Shown in pieces: positions 50,601 to 59,961 of a stretch of 64,000 nucleotides of DNA. This stretch comes from Hymenobacter sp. DG01 (GTDB lineage Bacteria > Bacteroidota > Bacteroidia > Cytophagales > Hymenobacteraceae): assembly GCF_006352025.1 (NCBI RefSeq), contig NZ_CP040936.1, forward strand, positions 2,170,001 through 2,234,000, read 5' to 3'. The notes below the pieces were generated by a model, which was given only the letters and a program-made list of their open reading frames with translations, was not told where the DNA came from and ran no database searches. Within the stretch, counting starts at the first letter, position 1. Each line of letters begins with the position of its first letter. Position numbers and translations under genes: made by a program.

Positions 50601-53600
50601 CTACTCGGCCAGCACTACCCGTTGGGTTAGCACCACCGAGGGGGTAGTAAGCCGCACCAGGTACACGCCCGTGGGCAGGCCCTGCCCCGGAAGCGTGAGG
50701 CGCTGGGTAGAGCCGGCCTCTACCGGGCCGGCAAACAGCTGGCGTACCACTCGCCCCTGCATATCATACACCACTACGCTGGCGTGGCCGGTGGTCTGGG
50801 GCCGAAAGGTTATTTCGCTGGCGGTGGTGAAAGGGTTGGGCGCCACGGTGAAGGCGGCGGTTTCAGGCGTGGCCGGACCTGCGCCCAGCAGCGCGCTGCT
50901 GGCCGTGGCCGTGGGGCTGGCACTACCACCCGCGTACGGCGACAACCGGCTGCCCGGAATCGGGCCTTCCAGGGTACCATCGGGCAGCTGCCAGGCCACG
51001 GCCAGGTGGTCGTCGCCGCCCTGCTCCTTGTGCAGGGCCTCTACGTAATAGCGGCGCCCGGCCGTGAGCGTCACCGGGGCCGATTTCTGCCCGGCGTACT
51101 TGTTCCACTCGCGCGGGTTGGTGTAGCCCGCTACCGTAGCAATCCGCACTTTTTGCGCCGGGTCATCGGAGGAGCTTAGCCACAGCTCGCAGTTATCGTC
51201 GCCGGCAATCCAGAAAGTATAGGCGCCGGTCTGGGGCGGGCAGAGGTAGCCGCGGAGGCGGGCGCCATAGTTATCGGCCAGGTTGCGGGGGCTTTCAAAC
51301 TGGGTTGGCTGACTGGTGTTGGTGGGCGTGATAAGCACCGGGATACCCGACACGGCCGCGCCGCTTACATTGTTCCACTGCTCCCGCAGGATGGTGCCCG
51401 TGGCCGAGCAGGTAGCCGGCGCCGTGGTGGGCGGCAGAGTGCTGCCAACCGTGCTGCCGGCAGCCGGCACCACAAACAAAGGCGTCTCGGTCAGTAGCAG
51501 GCTCAGTTGCCCGTTGGTCAGGTTCACGCGCTGCACTGAGAGGGCACTGCCGCTGGTGGGGCGGTACACATCAGCATAGGTAGCGGTGCCCAGGTTGAGG
51601 GTGTACTGCACCGTGCGGCCTTTCTCGTCGGGCACTACCAGGGCATAGGCCTGTTGGCCGTTTAGCTCGTAGCGGTCCACTACGGGGTTAGTGCTCAGGC
51701 TTTCCCGGAAGGTGTACTCGCCCAGCAGCTGGTTGGTTTGCGTCAGGTACTTGGTAGCCAGGCGAGGGGTGCGGTCGGCGTTGAGCAGGCCCATGGTGGC
51801 AAACTGGGTGGCGCTGCCGGGGTTGTCGTCGTAGAGCTGGTAGAGAAACACGCGCTCCACGCCGTAGCGCGGGTAGAGCAGAGCCGTGCGCAGCAGCCAG
51901 TCGGCCTGGGTTTCCTGCACCGAGCGCCCCCCAATGGCAATGGCCTTAAAGGGGCTACCCTGGTTGGTATCGAAGCCGGTTTCAGTAATCCAGACGGGCA
52001 TGTTGCCGCAGTACTGGCGGGCCATCTGCACGAAGCTGCGGGCTACCGGCGCCGCGTCCGACACCTCGGGGGCGGCCCCGCGGGTGGAGTTACCGCCCTG
52101 GGAGGTACCGGCGTCGTTGGAGTAGTTGTGGTAGTTGATGATGTCCCAGCACAGGTTCACGCTGCCGTCGGGGCGGTAGCCGCGGTTCTGGCGGCACCAC
52201 TCCACCATGCCTTTCACGTACTCGGGGTCGGGCTTGGCCAGGCCGGCCATTACCACCTGCATGTTGGGGTCGGCGTTTTTCACCCCAATACCAGGGCCCA
52301 GGGTGTTCTTGTGCCCATCGTAGAAGGCCGAGAGGTTGGCCGCGTACTGGGCGGGCGTCTGGTAGGCTTTGGCTCCCTTCCACCACTTGTCCCGCTCGTT
52401 GTCGCACTCGATGTACGTAATCAGGTTCAGGCCAATCTTCACCTCATTGATGCCGTCGCCGGGCCAGCGGGGGGTAGTATTAACGGTTACCAGGCTGCGG
52501 GGCACGCCGGTGTTGCTGCCGTAGCGGGCCGCGAATTGAAAAGCCATCCGGGCCTGCTCGCGGTAGGAGGCGGGCTTGCTGAAGTCGGCGCCGCCGCGCA
52601 CGGGCACGTTCTCATGGTCGCGCTGGTCGGCGGGCCAGGTGTTCAGCAGCCAGCCCGGCAGGGTTTTGATGCAGGCCAGCACCTCAATACCCTCGGCCTT
52701 GAGGCGCTGATACATAGCATCGTAGTTCCAGCCGCCGCTGTGGGTAGGGTTAAAGGTGTAGCTACCCTCTGAGGACTCCAGCCGCTCCCAGTCGAGGTAG
52801 TGGCGCATGCCGGTGAAATTTTTCATGCCCGCCATCCGGGTGGCCTCTACCTCCCAGGGCTTGTTGGGGTCTTCCAAATCCCACTCAAACGCATTAACGC
52901 CCAAGGATTGCTTGAATTTGATGGGCCGCGGGCCAGCGTTAGGGGCAGCAGGTGCCGGGGTAGTGGGCGAGGTAGCCGGGGCGGCCTGCACGGTCAGCGT
53001 CTGGCTGACGTTGGCCGCAGCCAGGTAAGCTGAGCTGCCGGCCTGGGCGGCCGTAATGGTGGTGGTACCGGCCCCTACCACGGTGGCCTGCCACTGACCA
53101 CCGGCGTTGGAAACCGTAGCTACCGCCGTATTGGACGAGGCAAACGTGATGGGCGTGGCCGTGTTGTTGCTGGTGGCGCTGAGGTTGAAGGGAGCGTCGC
53201 CCACGGTTTTCGCCGGCAGCGCCCCGAAGCTGATAGTCGCCTGCGCCTGGCTTGGAGCAGGGTTTGGCGCTGGCGCGGGGGTAGCCGCAACGCCGCTTGC
53301 ATACCCGTACACCTGAATTTTCTGGGGAATGTTGTTGCAGTATTTGCGCACGATAATCGCATCGGCAGCCACCGGCATGGCCGTTTTCAGCTCTACCCAC
53401 TGCTGGTAAAGCGCCCCGGTGAAGGTGCCCAGCAAGATGCGCTGGGTGCCATTCAGGGCGTAAATGGAAGCCGGATTGTCGGCAAAGGAACCCTCGAAAT
53501 CGTAGAGGCGCACGCGGGTAATGTTGGTGCGCTGAGCCAGGGATAGGGTTACGTCGATGTACTGAAAGTTGGCTGGGGCCCAATGGTTGCTGACCAGTTT

Positions 53601-53768
53601 GCTGAGGTCGTCGGTGAGCCAGGGCGAGTAGTCCTGGCCGGTATCGGGGCTGGGGCTAATGGCGGTGATACTTACGCGCGTTTCACTTTGAGCCCGGGCC
53701 ACGTACGTTGTCAGGAAAAAACATACGGAAAAGGCCAGCAGCGCCATCCATCCGGAAAATTTCGCCAT
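50601..53768 (-). CDS. Secreted multidomain glycosidase with PA14 domain and T9SS tail
   Basis: A 1055-residue secreted protein starting at the ATG at 53768 (signal MALLAFSVCFFLTTYVARAQ). Domains: a discoidin/CBM32-like module (~30-155), an Ig-like BIG2-type module (~178-262), a Pro/Ala linker, a TIM-barrel glycosidase (~285-720), a PA14 module (~815-965) and a T9SS type A tail (~985-1055). The barrel has Glu458 in YIECDNERD and Glu596 in VWITETGFD, fitting a clan GH-A acid/base and nucleophile. The exact GH family is unclear. Its place next to the polysaccharide locus suggests it acts on that polymer. Confidence 0.85.
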   Translation of the reverse strand: MAKFSGWMALLAFSVCFFLTTYVARAQSETRVSITAISPSPDTGQDYSPWLTDDLSKLVSNHWAPANFQYIDVTLSLAQRTNITRVRLYDFEGSFADNPASIYALNGTQRILLGTFTGALYQQWVELKTAMPVAADAIIVRKYCNNIPQKIQVYGYASGVAATPAPAPNPAPSQAQATISFGALPAKTVGDAPFNLSATSNNTATPITFASSNTAVATVSNAGGQWQATVVGAGTTTITAAQAGSSAYLAAANVSQTLTVQAAPATSPTTPAPAAPNAGPRPIKFKQSLGVNAFEWDLEDPNKPWEVEATRMAGMKNFTGMRHYLDWERLESSEGSYTFNPTHSGGWNYDAMYQRLKAEGIEVLACIKTLPGWLLNTWPADQRDHENVPVRGGADFSKPASYREQARMAFQFAARYGSNTGVPRSLVTVNTTPRWPGDGINEVKIGLNLITYIECDNERDKWWKGAKAYQTPAQYAANLSAFYDGHKNTLGPGIGVKNADPNMQVVMAGLAKPDPEYVKGMVEWCRQNRGYRPDGSVNLCWDIINYHNYSNDAGTSQGGNSTRGAAPEVSDAAPVARSFVQMARQYCGNMPVWITETGFDTNQGSPFKAIAIGGRSVQETQADWLLRTALLYPRYGVERVFLYQLYDDNPGSATQFATMGLLNADRTPRLATKYLTQTNQLLGEYTFRESLSTNPVVDRYELNGQQAYALVVPDEKGRTVQYTLNLGTATYADVYRPTSGSALSVQRVNLTNGQLSLLLTETPLFVVPAAGSTVGSTLPPTTAPATCSATGTILREQWNNVSGAAVSGIPVLITPTNTSQPTQFESPRNLADNYGARLRGYLCPPQTGAYTFWIAGDDNCELWLSSSDDPAQKVRIATVAGYTNPREWNKYAGQKSAPVTLTAGRRYYVEALHKEQGGDDHLAVAWQLPDGTLEGPIPGSRLSPYAGGSASPTATASSALLGAGPATPETAAFTVAPNPFTTASEITFRPQTTGHASVVVYDMQGRVVRQLFAGPVEAGSTQRLTLPGQGLPTGVYLVRLTTPSVVLTQRVVLAE

Positions 53769-54392
53769 TTCAAAAGAGGTTTGGTGAAGGTGCGGGCAGC
53801 CAGGCAGCGCATAGCCGCCGGCTCCCCGGTTGTGGTGAGTGCGCCCCGCTTCAGGCAGGACGGGTAGGTGGGGTACTGGTGCGCAAATGGGGCCGTGCCG
53901 GCCGCGGCAGGCCCGCAATCAGGTTGTTGGGTTCGGTGCACCGGTTTCCGGGCCGCCGGCCGCCGAATGGCGACTTTCCGGCCTGGTGCGCGGGCACTTG
54001 CTCTTCCGGCTGGGAAGCTCCGCGCTTGCTACCCAATCGGGCGGGCAAACTGTATCCGTACTTCTATTTGCTGCTTTCCTACCCCGGCAGTAATGGCCGG
54101 AGGCGGGAAACTTCTCCAGTTGTTCTGCGTGGGCTTGCGCTTGCGTTGCCCGGTATCCTCCTGCTTCTGACGTTACACGTATTTCCTCTGCCCGGCCCTT
54201 GCTGCCGACCATTCAAATTTCGCAAAAAATACAATTCACAAATCACCCACCTAGGTTAAATTGCTGATAATGGGCTATTTTATTAATAATTCGAAATTCA
54301 ATGATTCAATAGTACAAAAAGCACACACTGCTATATGACCCACTGTATAGGTTACTCAGGCACCGGCGGCTTACCCGTAAGCTCCTGCGAGG
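53769..54392. other. 624-bp gap between the two glycosidase genes
   Basis: The part next to the T9SS glycosidase is GC-rich; 54225-54340 is AT-rich (ATTATTAATAATTCGAAATTC-type) and is the likely promoter zone on the minus strand, giving a ~450-nt leader. Frames here are low-quality and overlap one another. No RNA gene or repeat is recognised. Confidence 0.4.
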
Positions 54393-56054
54393 CTACCTGC
54401 GGCGGGGGTTCTGGCGGGGCTGAGGGGTAGCGGCCAATTGCAGACCAGCGGGCTCCAGTAGCGTAAAAAAGGCCGGAGCTCCGTCCAGCAGCACCTCGCG
54501 GCCCGGCAAGCGCAGCTTCACCTGGGAAAGGCCAAAATCCCAGGCCTTACGCTCTACGCCGGCCATCGGCCAGGCGGCCGGGAAGCTATAGCGGGCCGTG
54601 GCGGTTTCCCGCTGATCGAGCTGGGTTTTGGCCCACAGTACGTACTGGTACTGACCGTCGCGGCGAAAGGCGGCGCCCTCCACTTCGTCGGGGAGCTGTA
54701 GGGCGGCGGTGCGGGCGGCATCGTAGCGCCAGCCGGCCAGCAGTCCGGCGGTGGTCTGGAAGCCGAGGCCCAGGGGGGTGAGCTTTTCGCGGCCGGGCCG
54801 GTCGCGGTTCATGTTTTCGTACATGCCCATGAGCTTGAACTCATCGGCGGAGGAAACGCCGGCGGGCTCCCGGGGAGCATCAGCCGCCTCGGCCACGCTG
54901 TAAAAGTGCACCTGCCGGATGCCGTTTTTCTGGGCCGCCACCAGAGCCTTGATGCCGAAGTTACGCTGCATCTCATCGGAGCTGTAGCGCCACTCGGCGG
55001 TGCGCCGACTGATGTTGGTTTCCGTGATGATGAAGTGCTTTTCGGGGTAGGTCTCGCCGTTGAAGCCGTGTTTGTGCAGCACTGCCTCAAACCGGGCCTT
55101 GTGGCGCAGCAGCTGGGCAGCGGCATTATCGGAGTTGCGCTGGTAGTTGAAGCCGGTGTGCAGCAGGTTGCGCCGGCGCAGGTAGTAGGAAGGATAGACG
55201 TGGTAGTCCACCACATCGAAGTAAGCGCCGCCCCGGGCCGGATACTGGGCCGTTACGGCGCCACCCTTGGGGTTATCGGAAAAGCGCAGCAGAGCATCGA
55301 GGTACTCGGCGTAGCCCAGGCCGCCGGGAGTTACATAATCCTCGGGGCAGTACTTTTTCACTACCTCCCAGGTAATGCGCAGAGTCCGGATGTAGTGGTA
55401 AATGGGCGCCAGTGTGTTGGTGGTTTCGGCGGGCCGGGGGGCCCGGCCCAGCCACTCCTTATTGCTGACGTCGGTAATAAAATCGGGCTCGTTTACTACC
55501 TCCCAAAAGCGAATGTGCTTGCCGTAGGTTTGGGTTAGCCGGTAGATGTAGGCGGCGTAGTAGTTGCGCGGGTTTACGGTGCTGTCGGGCAGCCAGATGG
55601 GCTCGTAGAGGTTGGCAAACAGCTTGGAGGGCTCCCGGCAGCCCGGATACACGGTTTTCTCGCGGTGCTCGGCGGAGGGCTCGCCTACAAAGCATACCAG
55701 CTCGCGCAGGCCCAGGTTGTTGGTGTGGTGCCGGAAGGCTGCCCGCCGGGCCTGCCACCCCCACTTATCCAGAAACTGCTCGGGCAAGGTTACCCGGATG
55801 GTCTGCCCCCCGGCTTTGCTGATGGCCGAGGCCAGCTGCTCATCGTTCCAGCCGCTGCCGTAGTAGCCCATGTTGCAGCCGTAGCCGAAATCTGCGGTGT
55901 AGGGGCGAACGTAGCTTTCGGCCGTGTGCGGGGTGCGTGGGGCAGTGGGATGCTGGGGACCGGTGCAGGTACTGACGGGCGCGGCCAGCCCCAGCAGCGC
56001 CGCCCCTACTACCAACTGGCTGCCCATGTGGGCAAAGCGTATCATGCGTTTCAT
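54393..56054 (-). CDS. Exported clan GH-A glycosidase
   Basis: A 553-residue exported protein starting at the ATG at 56054, with a signal region (GSQLVVGAALLGLAAPVSTC) that could be cut as an ordinary or a poor lipoprotein signal. A TIM-barrel glycosidase follows: Glu189 in IRFWEVVNEPDF is the typical acid/base of clan GH-A and Glu345 in HFIITETNIS the likely nucleophile; DVVDYHVYPSYY fits the strand between. A beta-rich end (~440-540) may be the accessory domain seen in GH39/GH30-like enzymes. There is no T9SS tail. It is encoded in line with the T9SS glycosidase, suggesting joint action. Confidence 0.82.
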   Translation of the reverse strand: MKRMIRFAHMGSQLVVGAALLGLAAPVSTCTGPQHPTAPRTPHTAESYVRPYTADFGYGCNMGYYGSGWNDEQLASAISKAGGQTIRVTLPEQFLDKWGWQARRAAFRHHTNNLGLRELVCFVGEPSAEHREKTVYPGCREPSKLFANLYEPIWLPDSTVNPRNYYAAYIYRLTQTYGKHIRFWEVVNEPDFITDVSNKEWLGRAPRPAETTNTLAPIYHYIRTLRITWEVVKKYCPEDYVTPGGLGYAEYLDALLRFSDNPKGGAVTAQYPARGGAYFDVVDYHVYPSYYLRRRNLLHTGFNYQRNSDNAAAQLLRHKARFEAVLHKHGFNGETYPEKHFIITETNISRRTAEWRYSSDEMQRNFGIKALVAAQKNGIRQVHFYSVAEAADAPREPAGVSSADEFKLMGMYENMNRDRPGREKLTPLGLGFQTTAGLLAGWRYDAARTAALQLPDEVEGAAFRRDGQYQYVLWAKTQLDQRETATARYSFPAAWPMAGVERKAWDFGLSQVKLRLPGREVLLDGAPAFFTLLEPAGLQLAATPQPRQNPRRR

Positions 56055-56432
56055 AGGACAGCTTTCAAGGGTGACCGGTACTTGAAAGGCGAAGGCGCGG
56101 CAGGGCTTGCTTCCGGAGCAGCCCACAAACCACCTCCTTAATTATCAGCACCACACCGATAACCTGATCCAGACAAGGAAATGAGCTTTGGGAGCCAGAC
56201 GGGTGGGGGTCAGACCAACGAAGAGCGGCAGCAAGAACAGTATTCCAAAAGCGGCAGGTGAACCCGCTGGGCTAATGTAAGAAAGAAAATTTATAGGATT
56301 GATTGAATTAATGCAAATACCCTACTTCTATACGTTAAGGATTTGCTACCACTGCTAGGTCTGCCGATGCGTGTGCTACTCTGGACAGCCGCTATTTGGC
56401 AGTTATTCTTACGTTAAGGATAACCTACTGCT
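56055..56432. other. 378-bp divergent region with a 12-bp direct repeat
   Basis: Lies between the glycosidase and the membrane-protein gene. TACGTTAAGGAT occurs at 56331-56342 and again at 56410-56421, the second copy 11 bp before the next start codon. The stretch 56280-56345 is AT-rich. No gene is visible. Confidence 0.5.
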
Positions 56433-57149
56433 ATGCTGCTATTACCTACCCCCCGCCGCGCCCAACACCCTCTGCTATATCCGCCGGGCCTGCTGGCACT
56501 GGCGTGGCTGTTGTTGCTAGGGTGCGTGGCGCTGCCATACATTAAACATCCAAAACCTAAACAAACAATCCTGGAGGTTGCCTTCCCTAAACCCGGTAAA
56601 CCCATAGGTTCCCTTTTTGGATTTCCTACACCCCAACAAGTCAAAGAATTTGGCCCTTGGAAAAGCGTTTTTGTGTTAGGGAATCTATGGGCTGACTATT
56701 TTGAAGTGAGGATGATAGAAAGCATATGTCTCTCGTTGGTTGGGGAACAGATTCAACACCGGGCAGTACATGTGTATATGAGCGAACCAACTTCCTATAA
56801 CACCTTTATTCAATTGTTAGATATACCTAATCGATTGGGCATCAAGAAGTATTGGATAGACCTAAGAAAACCTCCTTTCAGCATTAATTTGTTGGGCAAT
56901 GAGCCTCCTGATCCAGGATATGCTCCATTTTTTTGTGGTACGTCATCTAGTATTATCTCCCAACCAGAGGTAGCACCTAAGCTCTCTTTCAGCGAAGCAG
57001 CTACGGAATGGTTTGCTGAAAGACGCAACGATTTATATTCCCCCGACTGGCGCAACACCTGGCGGCTGCTGTTGCTACCGAGCATGCTCTCAGGGTGGCA
57101 GGTAGTGCGGCAGTGGCGGCGGGCGGCGGCTCAGAACGTAAGCGCTTAG
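56433..57149 (+). CDS. Membrane protein of unknown function with foreign-looking central part
   Basis: A 238-residue protein with an N-terminal membrane helix (LLALAWLLLLGCVALPYI) and a hydrophobic C-terminal segment (WRLLLLPSMLSGWQVV); the middle would lie outside the cytoplasm or in one compartment. I recognise no family. Its central codons (about 56540-57040) are AT-rich (AAA, ATA, TTA, TTT, GAA), quite unlike the GC-rich codons at both ends and in all neighbouring genes. This suggests that the middle was acquired or recombined from a different source, or evolves under relaxed selection. Confidence 0.65.
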   Translation: MLLLPTPRRAQHPLLYPPGLLALAWLLLLGCVALPYIKHPKPKQTILEVAFPKPGKPIGSLFGFPTPQQVKEFGPWKSVFVLGNLWADYFEVRMIESICLSLVGEQIQHRAVHVYMSEPTSYNTFIQLLDIPNRLGIKKYWIDLRKPPFSINLLGNEPPDPGYAPFFCGTSSSIISQPEVAPKLSFSEAATEWFAERRNDLYSPDWRNTWRLLLLPSMLSGWQVVRQWRRAAAQNVSA

Positions 57150-57185
57150 GGAATCTGGCGGGGCGGAACTACGTTTATAGTTCCT

Positions 57186-57734
57186 ATGCCTGCCCTACCC
57201 CCCGATCTGCGCAAAGCCCTCCTGGGCCTGCCACAAAAAGAAAAAGACCAACTCCTGACCCGCCTGGTTTCCCAGGATGCCGTCCTGACGGAGCAACTAG
57301 CCTTCCGTCTGCTGGAAGGCGACGATGCCCTGGAAGTGCGCCGCCAGCGCCTGCAGCAGCAGGTAGATGACCCCGTGCGCGGCTTCCACCAAACCCCCAA
57401 CGACCTACTTCATATTGTGCGGCAGCTGCAGCAGCGCCTCACCTACCACTGCAAAATCACGGGCGACACCCAGGGTGAAATCGAGCTGACCTTGCGCCTG
57501 CTCACCAACGTGCTGCGCCACCAGCCCGAGGCCACCGGCCGCCTGCACGGCCCCACCCAGCCCCTGCTCCAACACCTGGCCCGCCGCACCGCCGAGGTCG
57601 TAAAGTCCATTCAGAAGCTCCACGAAGACTACCACCTAGAGTTTGCCCCCGCCCTCAACGAGCTGCTGGCGCTGCTCTACGCCTCAGCCGCCGCGCCCCT
57701 GGCCCGGGAACTGGGCATCCCACGGGAGTGCTGA
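57186..57734 (+). CDS. Hypothetical all-helical protein
   Basis: A 182-residue cytoplasmic protein without signal peptide or membrane helix. It is almost entirely charged amphipathic helix (LRKALLGLPQKEKDQLLTRLV, DLLHIVRQLQQRLTYHCKITGDTQGEIELTLRLL, LARRTAEVVKSIQKLHEDYHLEF). No catalytic motif or family is recognised, though the pattern is typical of small conserved cytoplasmic proteins in Hymenobacter-like genomes. It starts 36 bp after the membrane-protein gene and may be co-transcribed with it. Confidence 0.7.
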   Translation: MPALPPDLRKALLGLPQKEKDQLLTRLVSQDAVLTEQLAFRLLEGDDALEVRRQRLQQQVDDPVRGFHQTPNDLLHIVRQLQQRLTYHCKITGDTQGEIELTLRLLTNVLRHQPEATGRLHGPTQPLLQHLARRTAEVVKSIQKLHEDYHLEFAPALNELLALLYASAAAPLARELGIPREC

Positions 57735-57804
57735 GGAAGTGACGGGTGAACAGATAGACAGATGATCTGGCGGCCAAAAGTTGGCCTACCAGTGAGGCAC
57801 CTCG

Positions 57805-58239
57805 CTACTCTAGCGTTCGAAACACAATGGGCATGGTGTAGAGGACTCGCACGGGCCGGCCAGCGTTCTGGCCGGGGCTCCACCAAGGCATGATGCGGAC
57901 CAGGCGCAGGGCTTCTTCATCGAGGCCAGCCCCAAGGCCTTTTACTATTTCCGCGTCGCGGATGCGGCCTTCTTCCGTCACCAGAAAGCGCACGTACACC
58001 TTGCCGGAAACGTGGCGCTGCAGGGCCTCATCGGGGTAGTGCACCTCGTTGTGCAGAAACTTCTGAAAAGCCGCCGCGCCACCAGGGAAAGCCGGCATCA
58101 CCTCGGCAACATGGTACACGGCGGGAGCTGGAGCCGGGGCCTCATCGGGTTGCGCGTTGGGGCCGGGGTTTTGAGCAAAAGAGGGGGTAGCAACGGGCAG
58201 CAGCCCAAGCAGCAGGAACAGGCGTAGGAGTTGCGGCAT
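57805..58239 (-). CDS. Periplasmic TonB C-terminal domain protein
   Basis: A 144-residue exported protein: a signal peptide (LLRLFLLLGLLPVATPSFAQ), a short Pro/Ala linker and a TonB C-terminal domain (FPGGAAAFQKFLHNEVHYPDEAL, GKVYVRFLVTEEGRIRDAEIVKGLGAGLDEEALRLVRIMPWWSPG). True TonB spans the inner membrane through a transmembrane helix and touches the Ton box of receptors; here the N-terminus looks cleavable, so it may be a soluble relative with a related contact role, common in Bacteroidota. The FPGG motif is typical of this subgroup. Confidence 0.88.
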   Translation of the reverse strand: MPQLLRLFLLLGLLPVATPSFAQNPGPNAQPDEAPAPAPAVYHVAEVMPAFPGGAAAFQKFLHNEVHYPDEALQRHVSGKVYVRFLVTEEGRIRDAEIVKGLGAGLDEEALRLVRIMPWWSPGQNAGRPVRVLYTMPIVFRTLE

Positions 58240-58426
58240 AGGTGGCGGAAAGCGGAGGCAGAGGTCTGGGCAAAACTACCAGGCTCAACCAGGCCGCAGG
58301 TAACCGCTCGGTTATCATTCAGTTGCTTATTTGTTGGCCCGGGGTGCTGTATCCTTTTTGGGCGGGGGCAAGTACATAGCAAACAGGCCCACCCGGCGCC
58401 GCTCCACTCCTCACTGCTCTGCTACC

Positions 58427-58759
58427 ATGGCTACTACTCCTTCTCCCGAACACATGCGGGCCCCCGCCCACCTCACCGCCGACGACCTGCGCCAGGCCCT
58501 TACGGAACTCGACGCCAAAATCCAGACCCTACGCAACCGCGCCCACGCCACCACGGCCAATTCGGAGAACACCTATCACCAGCACGCCGACGCCCTAGAA
58601 GCCAAGCGCGCCCGCCTGGTAGAACGCCTCGGCCCCGATGCCCCTACCCCCGCCTCCACCGACAAACCCGCCGCCGGCCCCGACCAAGACCGGAATGCCT
58701 GGGACGAAATCTGGCACGGCATCGAAAACCTGCGCCAGGATCTGCGCAATATCATCTAG
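58427..58759 (+). CDS. Small coiled-coil protein, possibly sll1863-type stress protein
   Basis: A 110-residue hydrophilic protein starting at the ATG at 58427 (MATTPSPEHM). Residues ~15-65 form a coiled coil (LRQALTELDAKIQTLRNRA, HADALEAKRARLVERLG), followed by a short Pro/Ala linker and a final amphipathic helix NAWDEIWHGIENLRQDLRNII. This order resembles the sll1863 family of stress-response proteins, which end in an AWxxLxxGxxxAxxxL helix, but the match is loose. A terminator follows within 30 bp. Confidence 0.65.
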   Translation: MATTPSPEHMRAPAHLTADDLRQALTELDAKIQTLRNRAHATTANSENTYHQHADALEAKRARLVERLGPDAPTPASTDKPAAGPDQDRNAWDEIWHGIENLRQDLRNII

Positions 58760-58784
58760 AGCCCTACTTTCTAGTTTATATCCT

Positions 58785-58816
58785 AAGGACGCCCTGCTGA
58801 AGGGCGTCCTTTTTTG
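58785..58816 (+). terminator. Terminator after the coiled-coil protein gene
   Basis: The 11-bp stem AAGGACGCCCT / AGGGCGTCCTT with loop GCTGA and a following T-run. Confidence 0.9.
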
Positions 58817-58913
58817 TTCAGGGAACGGCTGTTGCCACTGGCGAGAAGTAATTGCAATTCGGGCGGGGTTTTCGGCAGTTCGGGCGGCCGATTTACCGTT
58901 CGTGGAAAAGTTG

Positions 58914-58944
58914 TTTCGGCCGGGGGCCGGAGGTGCTAGGTTTG
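58914..58944 (+). promoter_or_regulatory. Bacteroidota-type promoter of the alpha/beta hydrolase gene
   Basis: TAGGTTTG (58937-58944) matches the -7 box TAnnTTTG exactly; TTTC (58914-58917) stands for the -33 TTTG with one mismatch and a 19-bp spacer. It lies 47 bp before the start codon. Confidence 0.55.
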
Positions 58945-58990
58945 ACTCATCAACGAACCCGAAACCTTTCCTGCTACCCCCTTTTTCGCC

Positions 58991-59953
58991 ATGAACCTGA
59001 CCGCTACCCTCCGCCCCCTCTGCTCGGCCCTGCTACTGACGGCCGTTTCCGTGCTAGCCGCCCCGGCCGCTACCCAGGCTGCCACCCCCGGCGGCGTTTC
59101 GGCAGTAGCCCCCGACGACGCCTCGGCTCACCCGAACTTCACGGTGCGGGTAGTAGGCAAAGGCCGGCCCATGATCCTGATTCCGGGCCTGACCTGCCCC
59201 GGCGCGGTGTGGGACGAAACCGTGGCCCATTATCAGAAGCAGTACCAGTGCCACATCATTTCCCTGGCCGGCTTTGGCGGCACCCCCGCCCCAGCCAGCA
59301 CCAACCAGCTGCTGCTCAACGTCCGCGACCAGCTGCTGGCCTACATCAAAACCCAGAAGCTGCAGAAGCCAACCATCATTGGGCATAGCCTGGGCGGGTT
59401 TCTGGCCCTGTGGCTGAGCAGCACCCAGCCCGAAGCAGCTGGCCCCCTGGTTATTGTCGATTCGTTGCCGTTTCTGGCGGCGGTGCAAAACCCCACCCTT
59501 ACGGCGGAGGCCGCCAAGCCCATGGCCGAGGGGATTCGCCAGCAGATGAGCAGCGGCAAAATGACCGTAGCCGCCGCCCGCCAGATGTCGGCCACCATGA
59601 TGACTGATACGGCCCGCATCAGTCAGGCCACACGCTGGTCGGTGGCCTCGGACCCCGCAACCGTGGCCCAGGCCTACTACGACCTGATGACGACGGACCT
59701 GCGCCCCGAAGTGGCCCGCATTCAGCAGCCCGTGCTAGTACTGGGCGCCTGGGCCGCCTACAAGCAGTACGGCTCCACCAAGGAAGGCACCAAAGCTGTT
59801 TTTGACCAGCAGTACGCCAAGCTGCCCCAGCATCAGGTGGTGATGTCGGAGGCGGGCCGGCACTTCCTGATGTGGGATGACACTCAGTGGTTTTTCAGCC
59901 AGACCGACGCTTTCCTGAAGCAGAACGCCGTGGCCCGGGCCTCGGCTAGGTAA
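58991..59953 (+). CDS. Exported alpha/beta hydrolase
   Basis: A 320-residue alpha/beta-hydrolase with a signal peptide (LCSALLLTAVSVLAAPAATQA). The fold is shown by the oxyanion/strand region MILIPGLTCPGAVWDETV, the nucleophile elbow IGHSLGGFLAL with Ser133, and the late QPVLVLGAWAAY (acid strand) and SEAGRHFLMWDD (catalytic His region). It lies in the periplasm or outside. Substrate unknown; such enzymes hydrolyse esters or similar bonds. A REP-like hairpin follows its stop. Confidence 0.9.
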   Translation: MNLTATLRPLCSALLLTAVSVLAAPAATQAATPGGVSAVAPDDASAHPNFTVRVVGKGRPMILIPGLTCPGAVWDETVAHYQKQYQCHIISLAGFGGTPAPASTNQLLLNVRDQLLAYIKTQKLQKPTIIGHSLGGFLALWLSSTQPEAAGPLVIVDSLPFLAAVQNPTLTAEAAKPMAEGIRQQMSSGKMTVAAARQMSATMMTDTARISQATRWSVASDPATVAQAYYDLMTTDLRPEVARIQQPVLVLGAWAAYKQYGSTKEGTKAVFDQQYAKLPQHQVVMSEAGRHFLMWDDTQWFFSQTDAFLKQNAVARASAR

Positions 59954-59961
59954 CCTCGTAG

